This document shows positions 35,620-44,874 of a DNA stretch of 64,000 nt, in pieces; position 1 is the first letter of the stretch; each line of letters begins with the position of its first letter. Both the position numbers and the translations under genes were made by a program. This DNA comes from Hymenobacter glacieicola (lineage in GTDB: Bacteria > Bacteroidota > Bacteroidia > Cytophagales > Hymenobacteraceae). The stretch covers positions 62,001 to 126,000 of the forward strand of contig NZ_BMGS01000010.1 of the NCBI RefSeq assembly GCF_014640315.1, read 5' to 3'. The notes below the pieces were generated by a model. That model saw only the letters and a list, made by a program, of their open reading frames with translations, had not been told where the DNA came from and ran no database searches.

Positions 35620-38600
35620 AATACAGTTCTTGGGTCGTCGTCGATTTGAAGTTCGCGGGCTTTGCGGGCGTTCTGGTCGCGGCGGCGCAGGCGCTTGCGC
35701 GCCACCAGCTCCCGGAACGAGTCGAACTGCTCGGTGTGCAGCAGCGAGACGCCGGCGCGGGTCTGGTTGGCCTGGCTCAGGCCGGTCAGGTCGCGCGGGG
35801 TCGTCTCGTAGCGCAGCTTGGCCCGGAATTTCCCGTCGGGGCGCAGGTAGTACTCCAGGCTCAGGTCGCCGAGCAGGGAGCTTTGAGCGTTGGCAATGGG
35901 CTGAGTGCCGTCGCCGCCGGCTACGCCGTTGCCCACGTTGCTGCCCAGGCTGCCTTCGCGGGTAACGCGCAGGCGGCCGTTCAAAAAGGAGTAGCTCAGG
36001 CGCAGCTGCAGGGCCTGCAAATCCTCGGCCGTCAACCCGTTGAGGTTAAAGCTGATTTCCAGGTTGGGGTCAATCTGGGAGGTAAGCAGGCCCAGCTGGG
36101 TGGAAATAATCTGGCCCAAACTGTTGCCCAGGGCATTGTTGCCACCTTCCAGTCGGGTTACGGCCAGGGAGCCTACCGGCGTCAGCTGCCGGAACACTAC
36201 CAGGCTGAACACCTGTCGGTTTAGCTCCTGCTCATCGTTGCGGATGGCGGAGAGGAAGGGTGCCAGGTCGCCTTCCAGGGAGGAAGGAATGTCGTTAAAC
36301 TCCAGATTAAGCCGGATAATGGGCTGCAGCAGGGGCCCCGTCAGGTTCATCACGGCCGTCACGGGCACCACGGCCGCGTTGGTGGGGCCGCTGCCGGTGT
36401 TAAATACGATGGGAGCCAGGGAAGCCCGTTGGGTGTAGGTGGCCGTTACGTTCATTTCCCCCGCCAGCGGGTCGCCGTTCCAGGATATGGTGCCGCCGGG
36501 GCGCACCACAAACTCCTTGTTCACCAACCCCTGCAGGGTGAAGTTGTAGGCCCCGCGCACAATCTCGACCTGCCCGTACATGTTGAAGTCGCCGCGGGTG
36601 TCGATGTTCAGGCGCAGCTGCCCGGCGGCCGTACCCCGGATAATGTCGCCGGTGCTTTCATCCAGCAGCAGCTCCACGTAGGCATCGGGCGTAATGTCCA
36701 GGTTCATGTTCAGCCGGATACCCGAGAGGTCGGTGGTGCCGGCTACTTCTACCCGGGCGGTGCGGGCCGTATCGGGCAGGTTACGGTTCACGAACTTGAT
36801 GTACTTGGCCTGCTCGGCCTTGGCGGTGTTATCGAAGGGTAGCGAAACGCGGGTACCCGCTTCAGATCGGGCCGTCACGTTCATAAACAGGTTGTCGGCG
36901 GGGCCGCGCACGATGGCCGTGCCCGTGGCGTAGGCTTGGCCGAAATACAGCTCGTTGTCCTTGCGGGTAGTATTGAGCACCTGCAGCTTGCGGAACGAGG
37001 CGTTCAAATCCAGGCGCATGTCCTGGAAGCCCCGCTGGAAAATGCTGCCGTTTACTACCCCCGTGTTGCCCTGCGGGTCGCGGACGGCAATGTTCTGCAG
37101 GGCAATCCGGTCTTCCAGGAAGCGAATCCGGTCGGCAAAGGTGTAGGTAGTGCCCAGGTAGATGAAGGTCAGCTGCCCGTCCGTGACGTCGAGGTTGCCG
37201 GTGAGAACCGGGGCGGAAAGCTTGCCGTTCAGGCGCAGGGTGCCCACGGCCGTGCCCTGCAAATCCCGGAACAACGTGTTCAGGAAAGGCTCGGCCAGCT
37301 TGATCGGCGCATTATCGAGCACGCCGGTCAGGTTGAGCTGCTGGGTTTCGGCGCTGGGCGTGTAGGTGCCCGTTACGGTAACAGCCCGCTGCTGGTCCCG
37401 CTCCACGTCCAGGTTCACGGCTAGGCGCTTGGCGCCGTTGTCCCAGTCGCCGCGGCCTTGCACGTTGCCGATGAGCACGTTATCCATGCGCAAGGAATCG
37501 ACTTTTAGCGAGGAGTTGATAACCAGAGGCCCGTACACGCCGCTAATAGTTCCCAAGGCATTTACCCGGCCCGCAAACTTCTGCCCGCCCGTCAGCCCGT
37601 TCAGGGTCGAGAGCTCAAAGTCTTTGACGGTAAGGGCCAGCGGCTTGTTCGGGTTTTGGGACAGAAAGCCCTGGGCGCTAATGCTTTGACTGCCGTTGCT
37701 CAGGGTCACGTTTTGAAAGTCAAACTCCTTGCCGCCCCCCGAAATCAGCAGGGAGTTATCCGGGGCAATGGCCCATTCCTTGCCCAGCACGTTTACGCCC
37801 GACTGCCGGAAAGTAATCTTGACGGCGTCCTCCAGGAAGGCCAGCGCGCCGTTGATCTGGGCTTTGTTGGTGGTGCCGGTCTGGGCCAGGGAGGTAGAGA
37901 AGTTGATCTGCTCCTGGTCCCAGACGCCTTCCACGTAGAACTTCTCGGTAGCGCCCAGCCCCGGTACCCGTTGCCGGGCCGAGGTAATGTTGGCCTGGGC
38001 CAGCACCTCGGGCTGGTAGGGCAGCTTGGAAGTGTTGAGTTCAAAGTCGCTGTCCAGGAGCTGCAGGCTGTCGTAGCGGAAATTATCCACGTGGCCCCCG
38101 AGCTGAAAAATAGACGTTTGCCCGTTGCGGAAGGAGCCGTCGATGCGGGTAGAGTCTGAAATGAACAGCTGGGGCATGAACAAGCGCACGACCGGGTTCG
38201 GGCGCTTCAGGTACAGGTTCAGGGCAATCTGGTAGTCGGGGAGGGGGCGCTGGCGCTTGCGGCGGTAGTAGGCGGCAATGTCGGCGTCGTGGCTCTGGAA
38301 GTTGAGGCGGTACTCCGTCACCAGCGTGGTCACGTCGCGAATAACGGTGGTAGGCGTGAAGTTGCCGGCCAAATCCAGGTTCAGCACCTCGGAGCGCACC
38401 GTAAGCCGGCGCTGCCCGCCCCCGTAGCGGCTGATGATGTCGAGGGTGTCGACGGGCACGGTGCGGCCGGCGTAGCTCAGGCGCGAGTTGCGTAACCGCG
38501 CGTAGCCCAGCAAGTTGTCCAGCTTCAGGCCCTGAAACTTTACGTCGGCGGTAGTGGCTACCGTTACGCTTTGCCTGGTCAGGCCCAGGGCCCGCAAATC

Positions 38601-40208
38601 GGCGCGGCGCACCCGGGCCCGCAGGTCGAAAGCCTGCCGGGCCCTGTTCAGGTCAATGGTACCGTCGGCATCAAACTGCAGGCTGGGGTCGTTGGCGGCC
38701 AGGGTACCCGTGAACGACTCGCGGCTGAACTTGCCGTTGGTGGTAATGTTGCGGTAGCGGTAGCCATTGAGCCAGATGCTTTGCACGGTGGCATTGGCCG
38801 TCAGGCGGGCCGTGCGCGCATCAAAGCCTACGCCGGCTACCTTGCCGTTCATGGTGATGTCGCGCACCAAGCTTTCATCCCCCAGCAGCTTGCCCAGCTG
38901 GAAGCCCGTGGTGCGCACCTGGCCCTCGTAGCTGGAGAAGCGTGGGTCGTCCTTAAACTTCAGGTTCACGTCGGATACCACCGAGCCCAGGGCCGTCTGG
39001 AAGGAGCCGTTGGCCACGAAGTCGTTGTAGAACCCCAGGAACTGGCCTTTCAGCCGCACTGTGCCCAGGCGCTGCACGTAGGGCCAGCCCGAAGCCGGAA
39101 TGTAGCGCCGAATGTCACGGCCATCGACCACGGAAGGCTGCAGGCGCATTTCTATAAAGCTCTCCTTGAAATTCGGCAGCCCTTCCACGTTAATGTCGCC
39201 CTTCACCCGGGAGTTGCGCCCGTACTGGATGTCGAGGTTTTTGGTGGTGAAGTTGCGCACGTAGCCCTTGGCCTGGCCCGAAATCAGCACGGTTTCGTTT
39301 AGCTCCCGCATGAATTTCTGGGGCGCAAACTTGGCAATGTCGTCGGAATAAACGCGGCTGGGCTGCAGGCGGGCAATGACTTTTACGGAGTCGTTGAAGT
39401 CGGTGAAGTTGAGGAAATGGTCGTACTCGAAGCGGAGGTAGTCGTGGAGTTGGCTGTTTTGCACCCGCAGCATCAGCTGGTCAAACTCCCAGAACTTGCC
39501 GGCATAGGTCATGTTCGAGGTCAGCTCACGCAGGCGGGTGCCGCTGGGCGTATCCACGGTGCGCAGCCCCCGGATGTTGGCGTGAATCGTGTCGCCCTTA
39601 AACCAGAGCTGGTCGGCATCGGCGTAGATGCTGTCCAGTTGCATGTGGGCGTAGTCCATAGTACGGCCGTACTCCGGGATGCGGGGCACGTCGTGGCGCT
39701 CCAGCACAAAGCGGCCGTTGCGCAGGCCAATGGCCTCAATCTTGAAATCGAAGGGCTTGCTGACCTTGGTCGTGTCCGGCGGACCCAGCAGGCGCTTGAT
39801 GGAGCTGATGAACTGGGTAAGGGTAGTAGAGTCGGGCTGGTCCTTGTACGTTACGAGGTTGAAGCGCGGCTCTTCCAGCGTGAGCTTGCCCACGTGCAAG
39901 TGGCTGGGGTCGAAAACGGTAAACAGGCGAATATCCGCGTCGGCCCGACCAATGTTGAACAACTCGTTGCCGCGCCTGTCCAGCACCCGCACGCCTTCCA
40001 GCAGCACCCGCGAGAACGGGCGCACATCTACCCGGCCCACAATTACCTGCTGGCCGAGCTTGTCGGTAAGGATGCTGGCAGCCCGCTTGGCCAGGTTGGT
40101 TTGCACGCTGGGCACGCGCAACGCCACCAAGGCACCCACCACCGCCAGCATAACCAGCAGGAGCAGGGCAAACAGAACCTTGAGCGTTACGGACAGAAAA
40201 CGAGGCAC
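35616..40208 (-). CDS. tamB: TamB-like translocation/assembly protein (DUF490)
   Basis: A very large periplasm-spanning protein (about 1530 residues) with an N-terminal anchor helix (LSVTLKVLFALLLLVML near residues 5-21). A long series of beta-strand repeats of the AsmA/TamB type follows (GKLTLEEPRFNLV, FKIEAIGLRNGRFVLE, LTVKDFELSTL). The C-terminal TamB domain includes RGTAAGQLRLNIDTRG, FVVRPGGTISWNGDPLAGEM and FSLVVFRQLTPVG. TamB proteins form a lipid-transfer bridge between the membranes and aid outer-membrane assembly. No ATG opens the gene; GTG at 40208 precedes the anchor, and TTG at 40298 is the outermost option. The stop codon lies inside a repeat arm. It is divergent from tsaD. Confidence 0.9.
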   Translation of the reverse strand: MPRFLSVTLKVLFALLLLVMLAVVGALVALRVPSVQTNLAKRAASILTDKLGQQVIVGRVDVRPFSRVLLEGVRVLDRRGNELFNIGRADADIRLFTVFDPSHLHVGKLTLEEPRFNLVTYKDQPDSTTLTQFISSIKRLLGPPDTTKVSKPFDFKIEAIGLRNGRFVLERHDVPRIPEYGRTMDYAHMQLDSIYADADQLWFKGDTIHANIRGLRTVDTPSGTRLRELTSNMTYAGKFWEFDQLMLRVQNSQLHDYLRFEYDHFLNFTDFNDSVKVIARLQPSRVYSDDIAKFAPQKFMRELNETVLISGQAKGYVRNFTTKNLDIQYGRNSRVKGDINVEGLPNFKESFIEMRLQPSVVDGRDIRRYIPASGWPYVQRLGTVRLKGQFLGFYNDFVANGSFQTALGSVVSDVNLKFKDDPRFSSYEGQVRTTGFQLGKLLGDESLVRDITMNGKVAGVGFDARTARLTANATVQSIWLNGYRYRNITTNGKFSRESFTGTLAANDPSLQFDADGTIDLNRARQAFDLRARVRRADLRALGLTRQSVTVATTADVKFQGLKLDNLLGYARLRNSRLSYAGRTVPVDTLDIISRYGGGQRRLTVRSEVLNLDLAGNFTPTTVIRDVTTLVTEYRLNFQSHDADIAAYYRRKRQRPLPDYQIALNLYLKRPNPVVRLFMPQLFISDSTRIDGSFRNGQTSIFQLGGHVDNFRYDSLQLLDSDFELNTSKLPYQPEVLAQANITSARQRVPGLGATEKFYVEGVWDQEQINFSTSLAQTGTTNKAQINGALAFLEDAVKITFRQSGVNVLGKEWAIAPDNSLLISGGGKEFDFQNVTLSNGSQSISAQGFLSQNPNKPLALTVKDFELSTLNGLTGGQKFAGRVNALGTISGVYGPLVINSSLKVDSLRMDNVLIGNVQGRGDWDNGAKRLAVNLDVERDQQRAVTVTGTYTPSAETQQLNLTGVLDNAPIKLAEPFLNTLFRDLQGTAVGTLRLNGKLSAPVLTGNLDVTDGQLTFIYLGTTYTFADRIRFLEDRIALQNIAVRDPQGNTGVVNGSIFQRGFQDMRLDLNASFRKLQVLNTTRKDNELYFGQAYATGTAIVRGPADNLFMNVTARSEAGTRVSLPFDNTAKAEQAKYIKFVNRNLPDTARTARVEVAGTTDLSGIRLNMNLDITPDAYVELLLDESTGDIIRGTAAGQLRLNIDTRGDFNMYGQVEIVRGAYNFTLQGLVNKEFVVRPGGTISWNGDPLAGEMNVTATYTQRASLAPIVFNTGSGPTNAAVVPVTAVMNLTGPLLQPIIRLNLEFNDIPSSLEGDLAPFLSAIRNDEQELNRQVFSLVVFRQLTPVGSLAVTRLEGGNNALGNSLGQIISTQLGLLTSQIDPNLEISFNLNGLTAEDLQALQLRLSYSFLNGRLRVTREGSLGSNVGNGVAGGDGTQPIANAQSSLLGDLSLEYYLRPDGKFRAKLRYETTPRDLTGLSQANQTRAGVSLLHTEQFDSFRELVARKRLRRRDQNARKARELQIDDDPRTVL

Positions 40209-40379
40209 GGACAGGCGAAACAGGGGAAGCGGCAGGCAGCCCGAAGCAAAGATACAGGGTTCACCCCGACCGTTGCCTGGCAAATCAGCCCCGCGCAAAA
40301 ACGTTACCAGCGGGGCCAGGGTTAACGGAAAACGCCGGAAAGCGGCAATGTGGTGTTTTGCCCCGACCTTTGTTGCCCG

Positions 40380-40486
40380 GAAGCTAGGAGGTAGAAGCTA
40401 GAAGTTAGAATTTGTTCTACCCTCTCAGAGGCTACTCTCTGGCTTGCTGCTGCCTCCTAGCTTTCACCTCCTAGCTCCTAGCTTCT
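40380..40486. repeat. intergenic inverted repeat, AGAAGCTAG family (divergent promoter region)
   Basis: Arms at about 40380-40410 and 40453-40486 built of GAAGCTAG / GAGGTAG units (for example GAAGCTAGGAGGTAGAAGC). It sits between the divergent tamB and tsaD starts, ending 6 nt before the tsaD ATG, so it would lie in the tsaD leader or promoter. It is the only clear copy in a divergent gap. Confidence 0.7.
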
Positions 40487-40492
40487 CAAAAG

Positions 40493-41500
40493 ATGCATCC
40501 CGTCATTCTCGCCATTGAGTCTTCCTGCGACGATACGTCGGCGGCCGTACTGGCCGGCGGCGAAATCCGCTCTAACGTGGTGGCTACCCAGCAAGTACAC
40601 GAGCAGTACGGTGGGGTAGTACCGGAGCTGGCCTCCCGGGCCCACCAACAGCACCTGATTCCGGTGGTGGAAGCGGCCCTGCAGAAAGCGGGCATCCGCA
40701 AGCAAGACCTCGATGCCGTAGCCTTCACCCAAGGACCGGGTTTGCTGGGCTCCTTGCTGGTAGGGGGCATGTTCGCCAAAACCCTGGCCCTGGCCCTGGG
40801 CAAACCGCTGATTGCCGTGAATCACATGCGGGCCCACATTCTGGCCCACTTTATTGACGCGCCCCGGCCCGTATTTCCTTTTCTGTGCCTGACCGTCAGC
40901 GGCGGCCACACCCAGCTGGTGGTGGTGCGCAGCGCCCTGGACATGGAAATCATCGGCCAGACTATTGACGACGCCGCCGGTGAGGCCTTCGACAAAACCG
41001 CCAAGCTGCTCGGCCTGCCTTACCCCGGCGGGCCGCACTTAGATAAGCTGGCCCGCGCAGGAAACCCAACGCGCTTTCCATTTCCGGTTGGGGCCATGCC
41101 CGGCTACGATTTCTCGTTTAGCGGGCTGAAAACGGCGGTGCTCTACTTCCTGAAAAAAGAAACTGCGCAGAACCCCACTTTCATCCAGGAAAACCTCCCG
41201 GACCTGTGCGCCAGCATTCAGCACACCATCATCCAAACCTTGCTGCGCCAGCTGCGCCGCGCCGCTCACGACCAGGGCCTGACCCAGATTGCCCTGGCCG
41301 GTGGGGTAGCCGCCAACAGCGGCCTGCGCCAGGCTCTGCAGGACGAGGCCCAGGCTCAGGGTTGGCAAGTATTTATTCCGGCCTTCCAGTATTGCACCGA
41401 CAACGCGGGCATGGTGGCCATGACGGCTCAGTTTCAGTACCAGGCCGGCGACTTTGCCGATCAGCTCGTCAGCTCCGACCCGCGCCTGAAGCTGGCCTAG
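40493..41500 (+). CDS. tsaD: tRNA N6-adenosine threonylcarbamoyltransferase TsaD
   Basis: Transfers the threonylcarbamoyl group to A37 of ANN-decoding tRNAs (t6A). The 335-residue protein has AIESSCDDTSAAV, the metal site NHMRAHILAHF, SGGHTQLV, GEAFDKTAKLLGLPYPGGP and the C-terminal GGVAANSGLR. All hallmarks are present. It is divergent from tamB and followed by smpB. Confidence 0.95.
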   Translation: MHPVILAIESSCDDTSAAVLAGGEIRSNVVATQQVHEQYGGVVPELASRAHQQHLIPVVEAALQKAGIRKQDLDAVAFTQGPGLLGSLLVGGMFAKTLALALGKPLIAVNHMRAHILAHFIDAPRPVFPFLCLTVSGGHTQLVVVRSALDMEIIGQTIDDAAGEAFDKTAKLLGLPYPGGPHLDKLARAGNPTRFPFPVGAMPGYDFSFSGLKTAVLYFLKKETAQNPTFIQENLPDLCASIQHTIIQTLLRQLRRAAHDQGLTQIALAGGVAANSGLRQALQDEAQAQGWQVFIPAFQYCTDNAGMVAMTAQFQYQAGDFADQLVSSDPRLKLA

Positions 41501-41596
41501 CGCAGCGGCTTTTCTACTACCCTCTGTTATTATTCGCAACCTTGCCCCGCGCATTTGCGAATCTTGCTTACACCGCTCTTACAGCGGCCCTTTTCC

Positions 41597-42070
41597 ATGG
41601 CCAAACAAAAAGACGATACGCCCAAGCGTGTCAATATTCTCAACCGCCGCGCCAGCCACGAGTATGCTTTCCTGGTAAAGTACGACGCGGGCATTATGCT
41701 GCAAGGCACTGAAATCAAGAGCATCCGGGAGGGCAGCGTCCAGATTCAGGACGGTTTCTGCACCTTCCACCCCGACGGCAGCCTGTGGGTGCACAACCTG
41801 ACCATTGCCAAGTACACCGAGGGCACCTACAACAACCACGAGCCCACCCGCGCCCGCAAGCTTCTGCTCAACAAGCGCGAACTAAAGCAGCTAGCCAACA
41901 AAAACCAGGAGCAGGGCCTGACCATCATTCCCATCCGCATGTTCGTGAACGAGCGGGGCTTTGCCAAGCTGGAAATTGCCCTGGCCAAAGGCAAAAAGCT
42001 CTTCGACAAGCGCGACGACCTCAAAGCCAAGGACCAGAAGCGCGAAATGGACCGCGCCCGGGACTATTAG
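41597..42070 (+). CDS. smpB: SsrA-binding protein SmpB
   Basis: Binds tmRNA and places it in the A site of stalled ribosomes. The 157-residue protein has NRRASHEYAFLVKYDAGIML, GTEIKSIREGSVQIQDGF, HNLTIAKYTEGTYNNHEPTR and a basic C-terminal tail (LFDKRDDLKAKDQKREMDRA). ATG at 41597 is chosen; the frame extends 42 nt upstream. The tmRNA gene is not recognisable in this window. Confidence 0.95.
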   Translation: MAKQKDDTPKRVNILNRRASHEYAFLVKYDAGIMLQGTEIKSIREGSVQIQDGFCTFHPDGSLWVHNLTIAKYTEGTYNNHEPTRARKLLLNKRELKQLANKNQEQGLTIIPIRMFVNERGFAKLEIALAKGKKLFDKRDDLKAKDQKREMDRARDY

Positions 42071-42073
42071 GCG

Positions 42074-42239
42074 AGAGGGTGAAATGGTGATTTAGTGAGT
42101 TTTCGGGCAGATGTTTGGCTGGTTGCCGATTAAGCGGGAGCTTCGCGTACGTATATTAGCAGCCGACTACCTACGTAGGTAGTCTACTTCTGCGCATGGT
42201 GAACAGCAACTCACCATTTCACCATCTCACCAGTTCACC
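42074..42239. repeat. intergenic inverted repeat, GTGAAAT family (copy 3) with a central palindrome
   Basis: Left arm 42074-42102 and right arm 42201-42239 share GTGAGATGGTGAAATGGTGA-type units, with more divergence on the left. Inside the loop, 42165-42184 is a perfect 20-bp palindrome (GACTACCTAC and its complement). The element runs from the smpB stop (42068-42070) to 3 nt before the TTG start of the next gene. Confidence 0.78.
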
Positions 42240-42242
42240 GTC

Positions 42243-43049
42243 TTGGATTACGGAATCTGCGCCCTGAGCGCCGTGCCGGTACGAGCCGAACCTTCCGATA
42301 AGGCCGAAATTGTCACCCAGCTTATCTTCGGAGAGTGCTATACCATTCTGCGCGCCCAGGAGCAGTGGCGCCAGATTAAACTCGCCGCCGACCAGTACGT
42401 GGGCTGGATTGATGGCAAGCAGCACCTGCCCGTCACGGCCGAGTACCTGCAGGCCTGGCAGGCCCAGGACCACCCCCGCACCCTGGATGTGGTGCAGATG
42501 GTCAGCGACGAGGCCACCCGCATTCCGGTGACGCTAGGTACGCGCTTGCCTTTCTTCGACGGCATGACCCTGCGCCTGGGCGAGCGGCAGCTGTTCTATA
42601 ACGGGGCCGCCACCAACCCCCAGAACGGGCACGGCCCCCACGGCCCCGCCGACCAGCGCCTGCGGCTGCTGCAGAAAATGGCCCTGACGTTTCTAAAGTC
42701 GCCCTACCTGTGGGGCGGCAAAACCCTGTTTGGCATCGACTGCTCGGGGCTGATGCAGCAACTCTACGGCCTGATTGGGGTGCAGCTCCCGCGCGATGCC
42801 CACCAGCAAATCAACCTGGGGCAGCCCGTGCATTTCGTGGCCCAAACCCGCCCCGGCGACCTGGCTTTCTTTGATAACGCCGAGGGCCGCATCATTCACG
42901 TGGGCCTGCTGCTAGATGACCAACAGATTATTCACGCCAGCGGGGAAGTACGCATCGACCCTTTGGACCACAACGGCATCTTCCGCCGCGACCAGCAGAA
43001 GTACAGCCACAAGCTGCGCCTGATTAAGCGAATTTTACCCGACGAATAG
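42243..43049 (+). CDS. NlpC/P60 family peptidase (cysteine endopeptidase)
   Basis: Cleaves peptide bonds in peptidoglycan, usually between D-Glu and a diamino acid. The 268-residue protein has an N-terminal SH3b-like domain (about residues 1-60), a linker, and the C40 peptidase domain. The domain has LWGGKTLFGIDCSGLMQQLYG (split at C167), H219 in RIIHVGLLLDD and H231 in IIHASGE as the likely triad. No signal peptide is visible, so it may act inside the cell on recycled muropeptides, as in Bacteroidota homologues. The start is TTG at 42243, 3 nt after the repeat arm; no ATG precedes the SH3 domain. Confidence 0.88.
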   Translation: MDYGICALSAVPVRAEPSDKAEIVTQLIFGECYTILRAQEQWRQIKLAADQYVGWIDGKQHLPVTAEYLQAWQAQDHPRTLDVVQMVSDEATRIPVTLGTRLPFFDGMTLRLGERQLFYNGAATNPQNGHGPHGPADQRLRLLQKMALTFLKSPYLWGGKTLFGIDCSGLMQQLYGLIGVQLPRDAHQQINLGQPVHFVAQTRPGDLAFFDNAEGRIIHVGLLLDDQQIIHASGEVRIDPLDHNGIFRRDQQKYSHKLRLIKRILPDE

Positions 43050-43104
43050 CCCGGTTGGTTGTCCGGTTTCACCTACCGAACTAAACCGGGTAGCTATTGT
43101 TAAT

Positions 43105-43156
43105 ACGCTAAGAATCATCTAGCTTTCTGCCAGACCAGATTCCTTTTTCTTAGCGT
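43105..43156 (+). promoter_or_regulatory. promoter and 10-bp inverted repeat before the HNH gene
   Basis: ATTG at 43096-43099 and TAGCTTTC at 43120-43127 (one base from TAnnTTTG) are 20 nt apart and could be the -33 and -7 boxes. Perfect 10-bp arms (43105-43114 and 43147-43156) bracket the -7 box and end 2 nt before the ATG, so an operator or a hairpin over the start is possible. Confidence 0.4.
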
Positions 43157-43158
43157 GT

Positions 43159-43653
43159 ATGGACCAAAAAGTGCTTGTGTTGAACGGTGACTACACGGCT
43201 ATTACGCTGTGCAGTGTACAGAAGGCCTTCGTACTTCTGTTTTTAGAAAAAGCCGAACTGATTGCCAAGTCGGAAAACGGCGTGTTGCGCACGGTAAGCA
43301 AGGCGTTTCCCAAGCCCAGCATTATTCGGTTGCAGCGCTACGTGCGGGTGCCTTACAAGGGCATTGCCCTGAGCCGGCACAACGTTATGAAGCGGGACCA
43401 TTTCGAGTGCCAGTACTGCGGCTCCACGAAAAACCTGACCCTGGACCACGTACTGCCCCGAAGTAGGGGCGGCGACTCGAGTTGGGCTAACTTGCTCACG
43501 GCTTGCGCGCGGTGCAACCACGCCAAGGGCCACCGCACCCCCCAGGAAGCCGGCCTCACCATCAGGCAGCAGCCCAAAAAGCCTACCCTCACGGGTTTTC
43601 TCAAACTTAGCGCCGGCACTCTCGACCAGAACTGGCACCCCTATCTTCACTAA
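43159..43653 (+). CDS. HNH endonuclease family protein
   Basis: A 164-residue protein with a conserved N-terminal half (VLVLNGDYTAITLCSVQKAF) and an HNH domain. The domain has CQYCGSTKNLTLDHVLPRSRGG, split around the metal and catalytic residues C-x2-C, D-H and later N, followed by LLTACARCNHAKGHRTP. It is a small chromosomal HNH protein widely kept in Bacteroidota; its physiological substrate is unknown to me. It is not next to any restriction or phage gene. Confidence 0.85.
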   Translation: MDQKVLVLNGDYTAITLCSVQKAFVLLFLEKAELIAKSENGVLRTVSKAFPKPSIIRLQRYVRVPYKGIALSRHNVMKRDHFECQYCGSTKNLTLDHVLPRSRGGDSSWANLLTACARCNHAKGHRTPQEAGLTIRQQPKKPTLTGFLKLSAGTLDQNWHPYLH

Positions 43654-43660
43654 CCATACC

Positions 43661-43690
43661 GGCAGCCCAACGGCTGGCCGGTTTTTTTGT
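43661..43690 (+). terminator. terminator after the HNH gene
   Basis: ACCGGCAGCC and GGCTGGCCGG pair with one mismatch around CAAC and run into TTTTTTT, starting 8 nt after the stop codon. Confidence 0.85.
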
Positions 43691-43802
43691 GCTCGGCAGC
43701 GTTGCTACCGCTGTGCTCGGCATGATGTTCCTGTGGTTATTGACCTACAATCTCTGTGGTAGAGCCTCTGCTTATGAACGGCCTACTGCTGGGTGGAGAA
43801 AT

Positions 43803-43841
43803 GCCAAAGCGCTCCTGGCTGGTTGCCAAGGGCGCTTTGGT
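43803..43841 (-). terminator. hairpin after the alpha/beta hydrolase gene
   Basis: CCAAAGCGC and GCGCTTTGG pair, with an inner stem (CTTGGC with GCCAGG). It lies about 25 nt after the stop at 43865 on the minus strand. Confidence 0.55.
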
Positions 43842-43864
43842 GTAATTACGGTCGGAAACGAAGC

Positions 43865-44731
43865 CTAGTACTGGTCAGATGTGCCGCCTACAGTACCCCC
43901 GCTGACAAAGGCTAATAGGTCGCGGTTCAGGCGTTCCTTTTCAGTCACGAAAAGTCCGTGCGGAGCGCCGCCGTATTCCACGAACTGGGCATGCGGTACA
44001 TATTGGGTCATCCGCTCGCCGCTGTTTTTCGGCGGCACGGTTTCGTCGCTGCTGCCGTGAATAACGAGAGTAGGCACCTTTAGCGAAGCCAAATCCTGGC
44101 GGAAGTCGGTGGCGGCAAAGGCGTATACGCATTGCTCCGTAGCACGGGGCGAGGCCAGTTGGCACATAGCCTGCATCCAGTCAAGGGTAGCCTGGCTAAC
44201 GGGGTGTTTAATCACGCCCACACCGAAGAACTTCTTACCAAAGCTTTGCAGGAAATCGAACCGGTCGTTGCGGATGTTCTCCACCATATCGTCGAACACC
44301 GACTTGTCGGCTCCGTCGGGGTTGTCGTCGGTTTTGAGTAGGAAGGGGGTTACGGCCGCCACGAAGGCTACGCGCGCTACCCGGGCTCCGCCGTAGCGGC
44401 TCATGTAGCGGGCCACTTCGCCCCCGCCCATAGAAAAACCCACGAGCGTTACGTTCTGCAAGTCCAGGGTTTCCAGCACCGCGTTCAGGTCGTCGGCAAA
44501 TGTGTCGTAATCGTTGCCCTCCCAGGTTTTGGAGGAGTTGCCGAACCCGCGGCGGGTGTAGGCCACTACCCGGTTGCCGTGCTTGGGCAGCTCGGCCAGC
44601 TGGTACTCCCACATTTCGTAGGTGGCGGGCCACCCGTGAATCAGCACGATGGGGTTGCCCTGGCCCTGGTCAATGTAGTGTAGTTTAACGTCCTCGCCAT
44701 TGGTGTCTTGGCCTGCTTTGATGTAGCTCAT
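43865..44731 (-). CDS. alpha/beta hydrolase (non-heme chloroperoxidase / arylesterase type)
   Basis: A 288-residue hydrolase with the oxyanion motif VLIHGWPATYEMW, the nucleophile elbow GFSMGGGEVAR, TLVIHGSSDETVP carrying the acid, and the catalytic His in GGAPHGLFVTEK. This pattern is typical of cofactor-free haloperoxidases and esterases that can also act as perhydrolases; the true substrate is open. ATG at 44731 gives MSYIKAGQDTNGEDVKLHY, the usual start; the frame runs a further 144 nt upstream into the next gene's leader. Confidence 0.88.
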   Translation of the reverse strand: MSYIKAGQDTNGEDVKLHYIDQGQGNPIVLIHGWPATYEMWEYQLAELPKHGNRVVAYTRRGFGNSSKTWEGNDYDTFADDLNAVLETLDLQNVTLVGFSMGGGEVARYMSRYGGARVARVAFVAAVTPFLLKTDDNPDGADKSVFDDMVENIRNDRFDFLQSFGKKFFGVGVIKHPVSQATLDWMQAMCQLASPRATEQCVYAFAATDFRQDLASLKVPTLVIHGSSDETVPPKNSGERMTQYVPHAQFVEYGGAPHGLFVTEKERLNRDLLAFVSGGTVGGTSDQY

Positions 44732-44874
44732 AAGAAAGAAGGTAAAAGGTGTTTGGAACAGCGTACAAAGGATACAATGTCTGTACATACGCTTGGGCTT
44801 ACCCAAGGATAGACGGATGCCAAGATGTTGCACAGCAGCACAGAAAGAGCCTGAATTCTGCGTTCTTTGGCCCA

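Noticed and set aside
39417..40325. 302-residue plus-strand frame opposite tamB
   Set aside because: Shadow frame; tamB continues through this region with typical beta repeats.
43727..43873. 48-residue frame between HNH and hydrolase genes
   Set aside because: It spans the terminator hairpin of the hydrolase gene and has no protein-like features.
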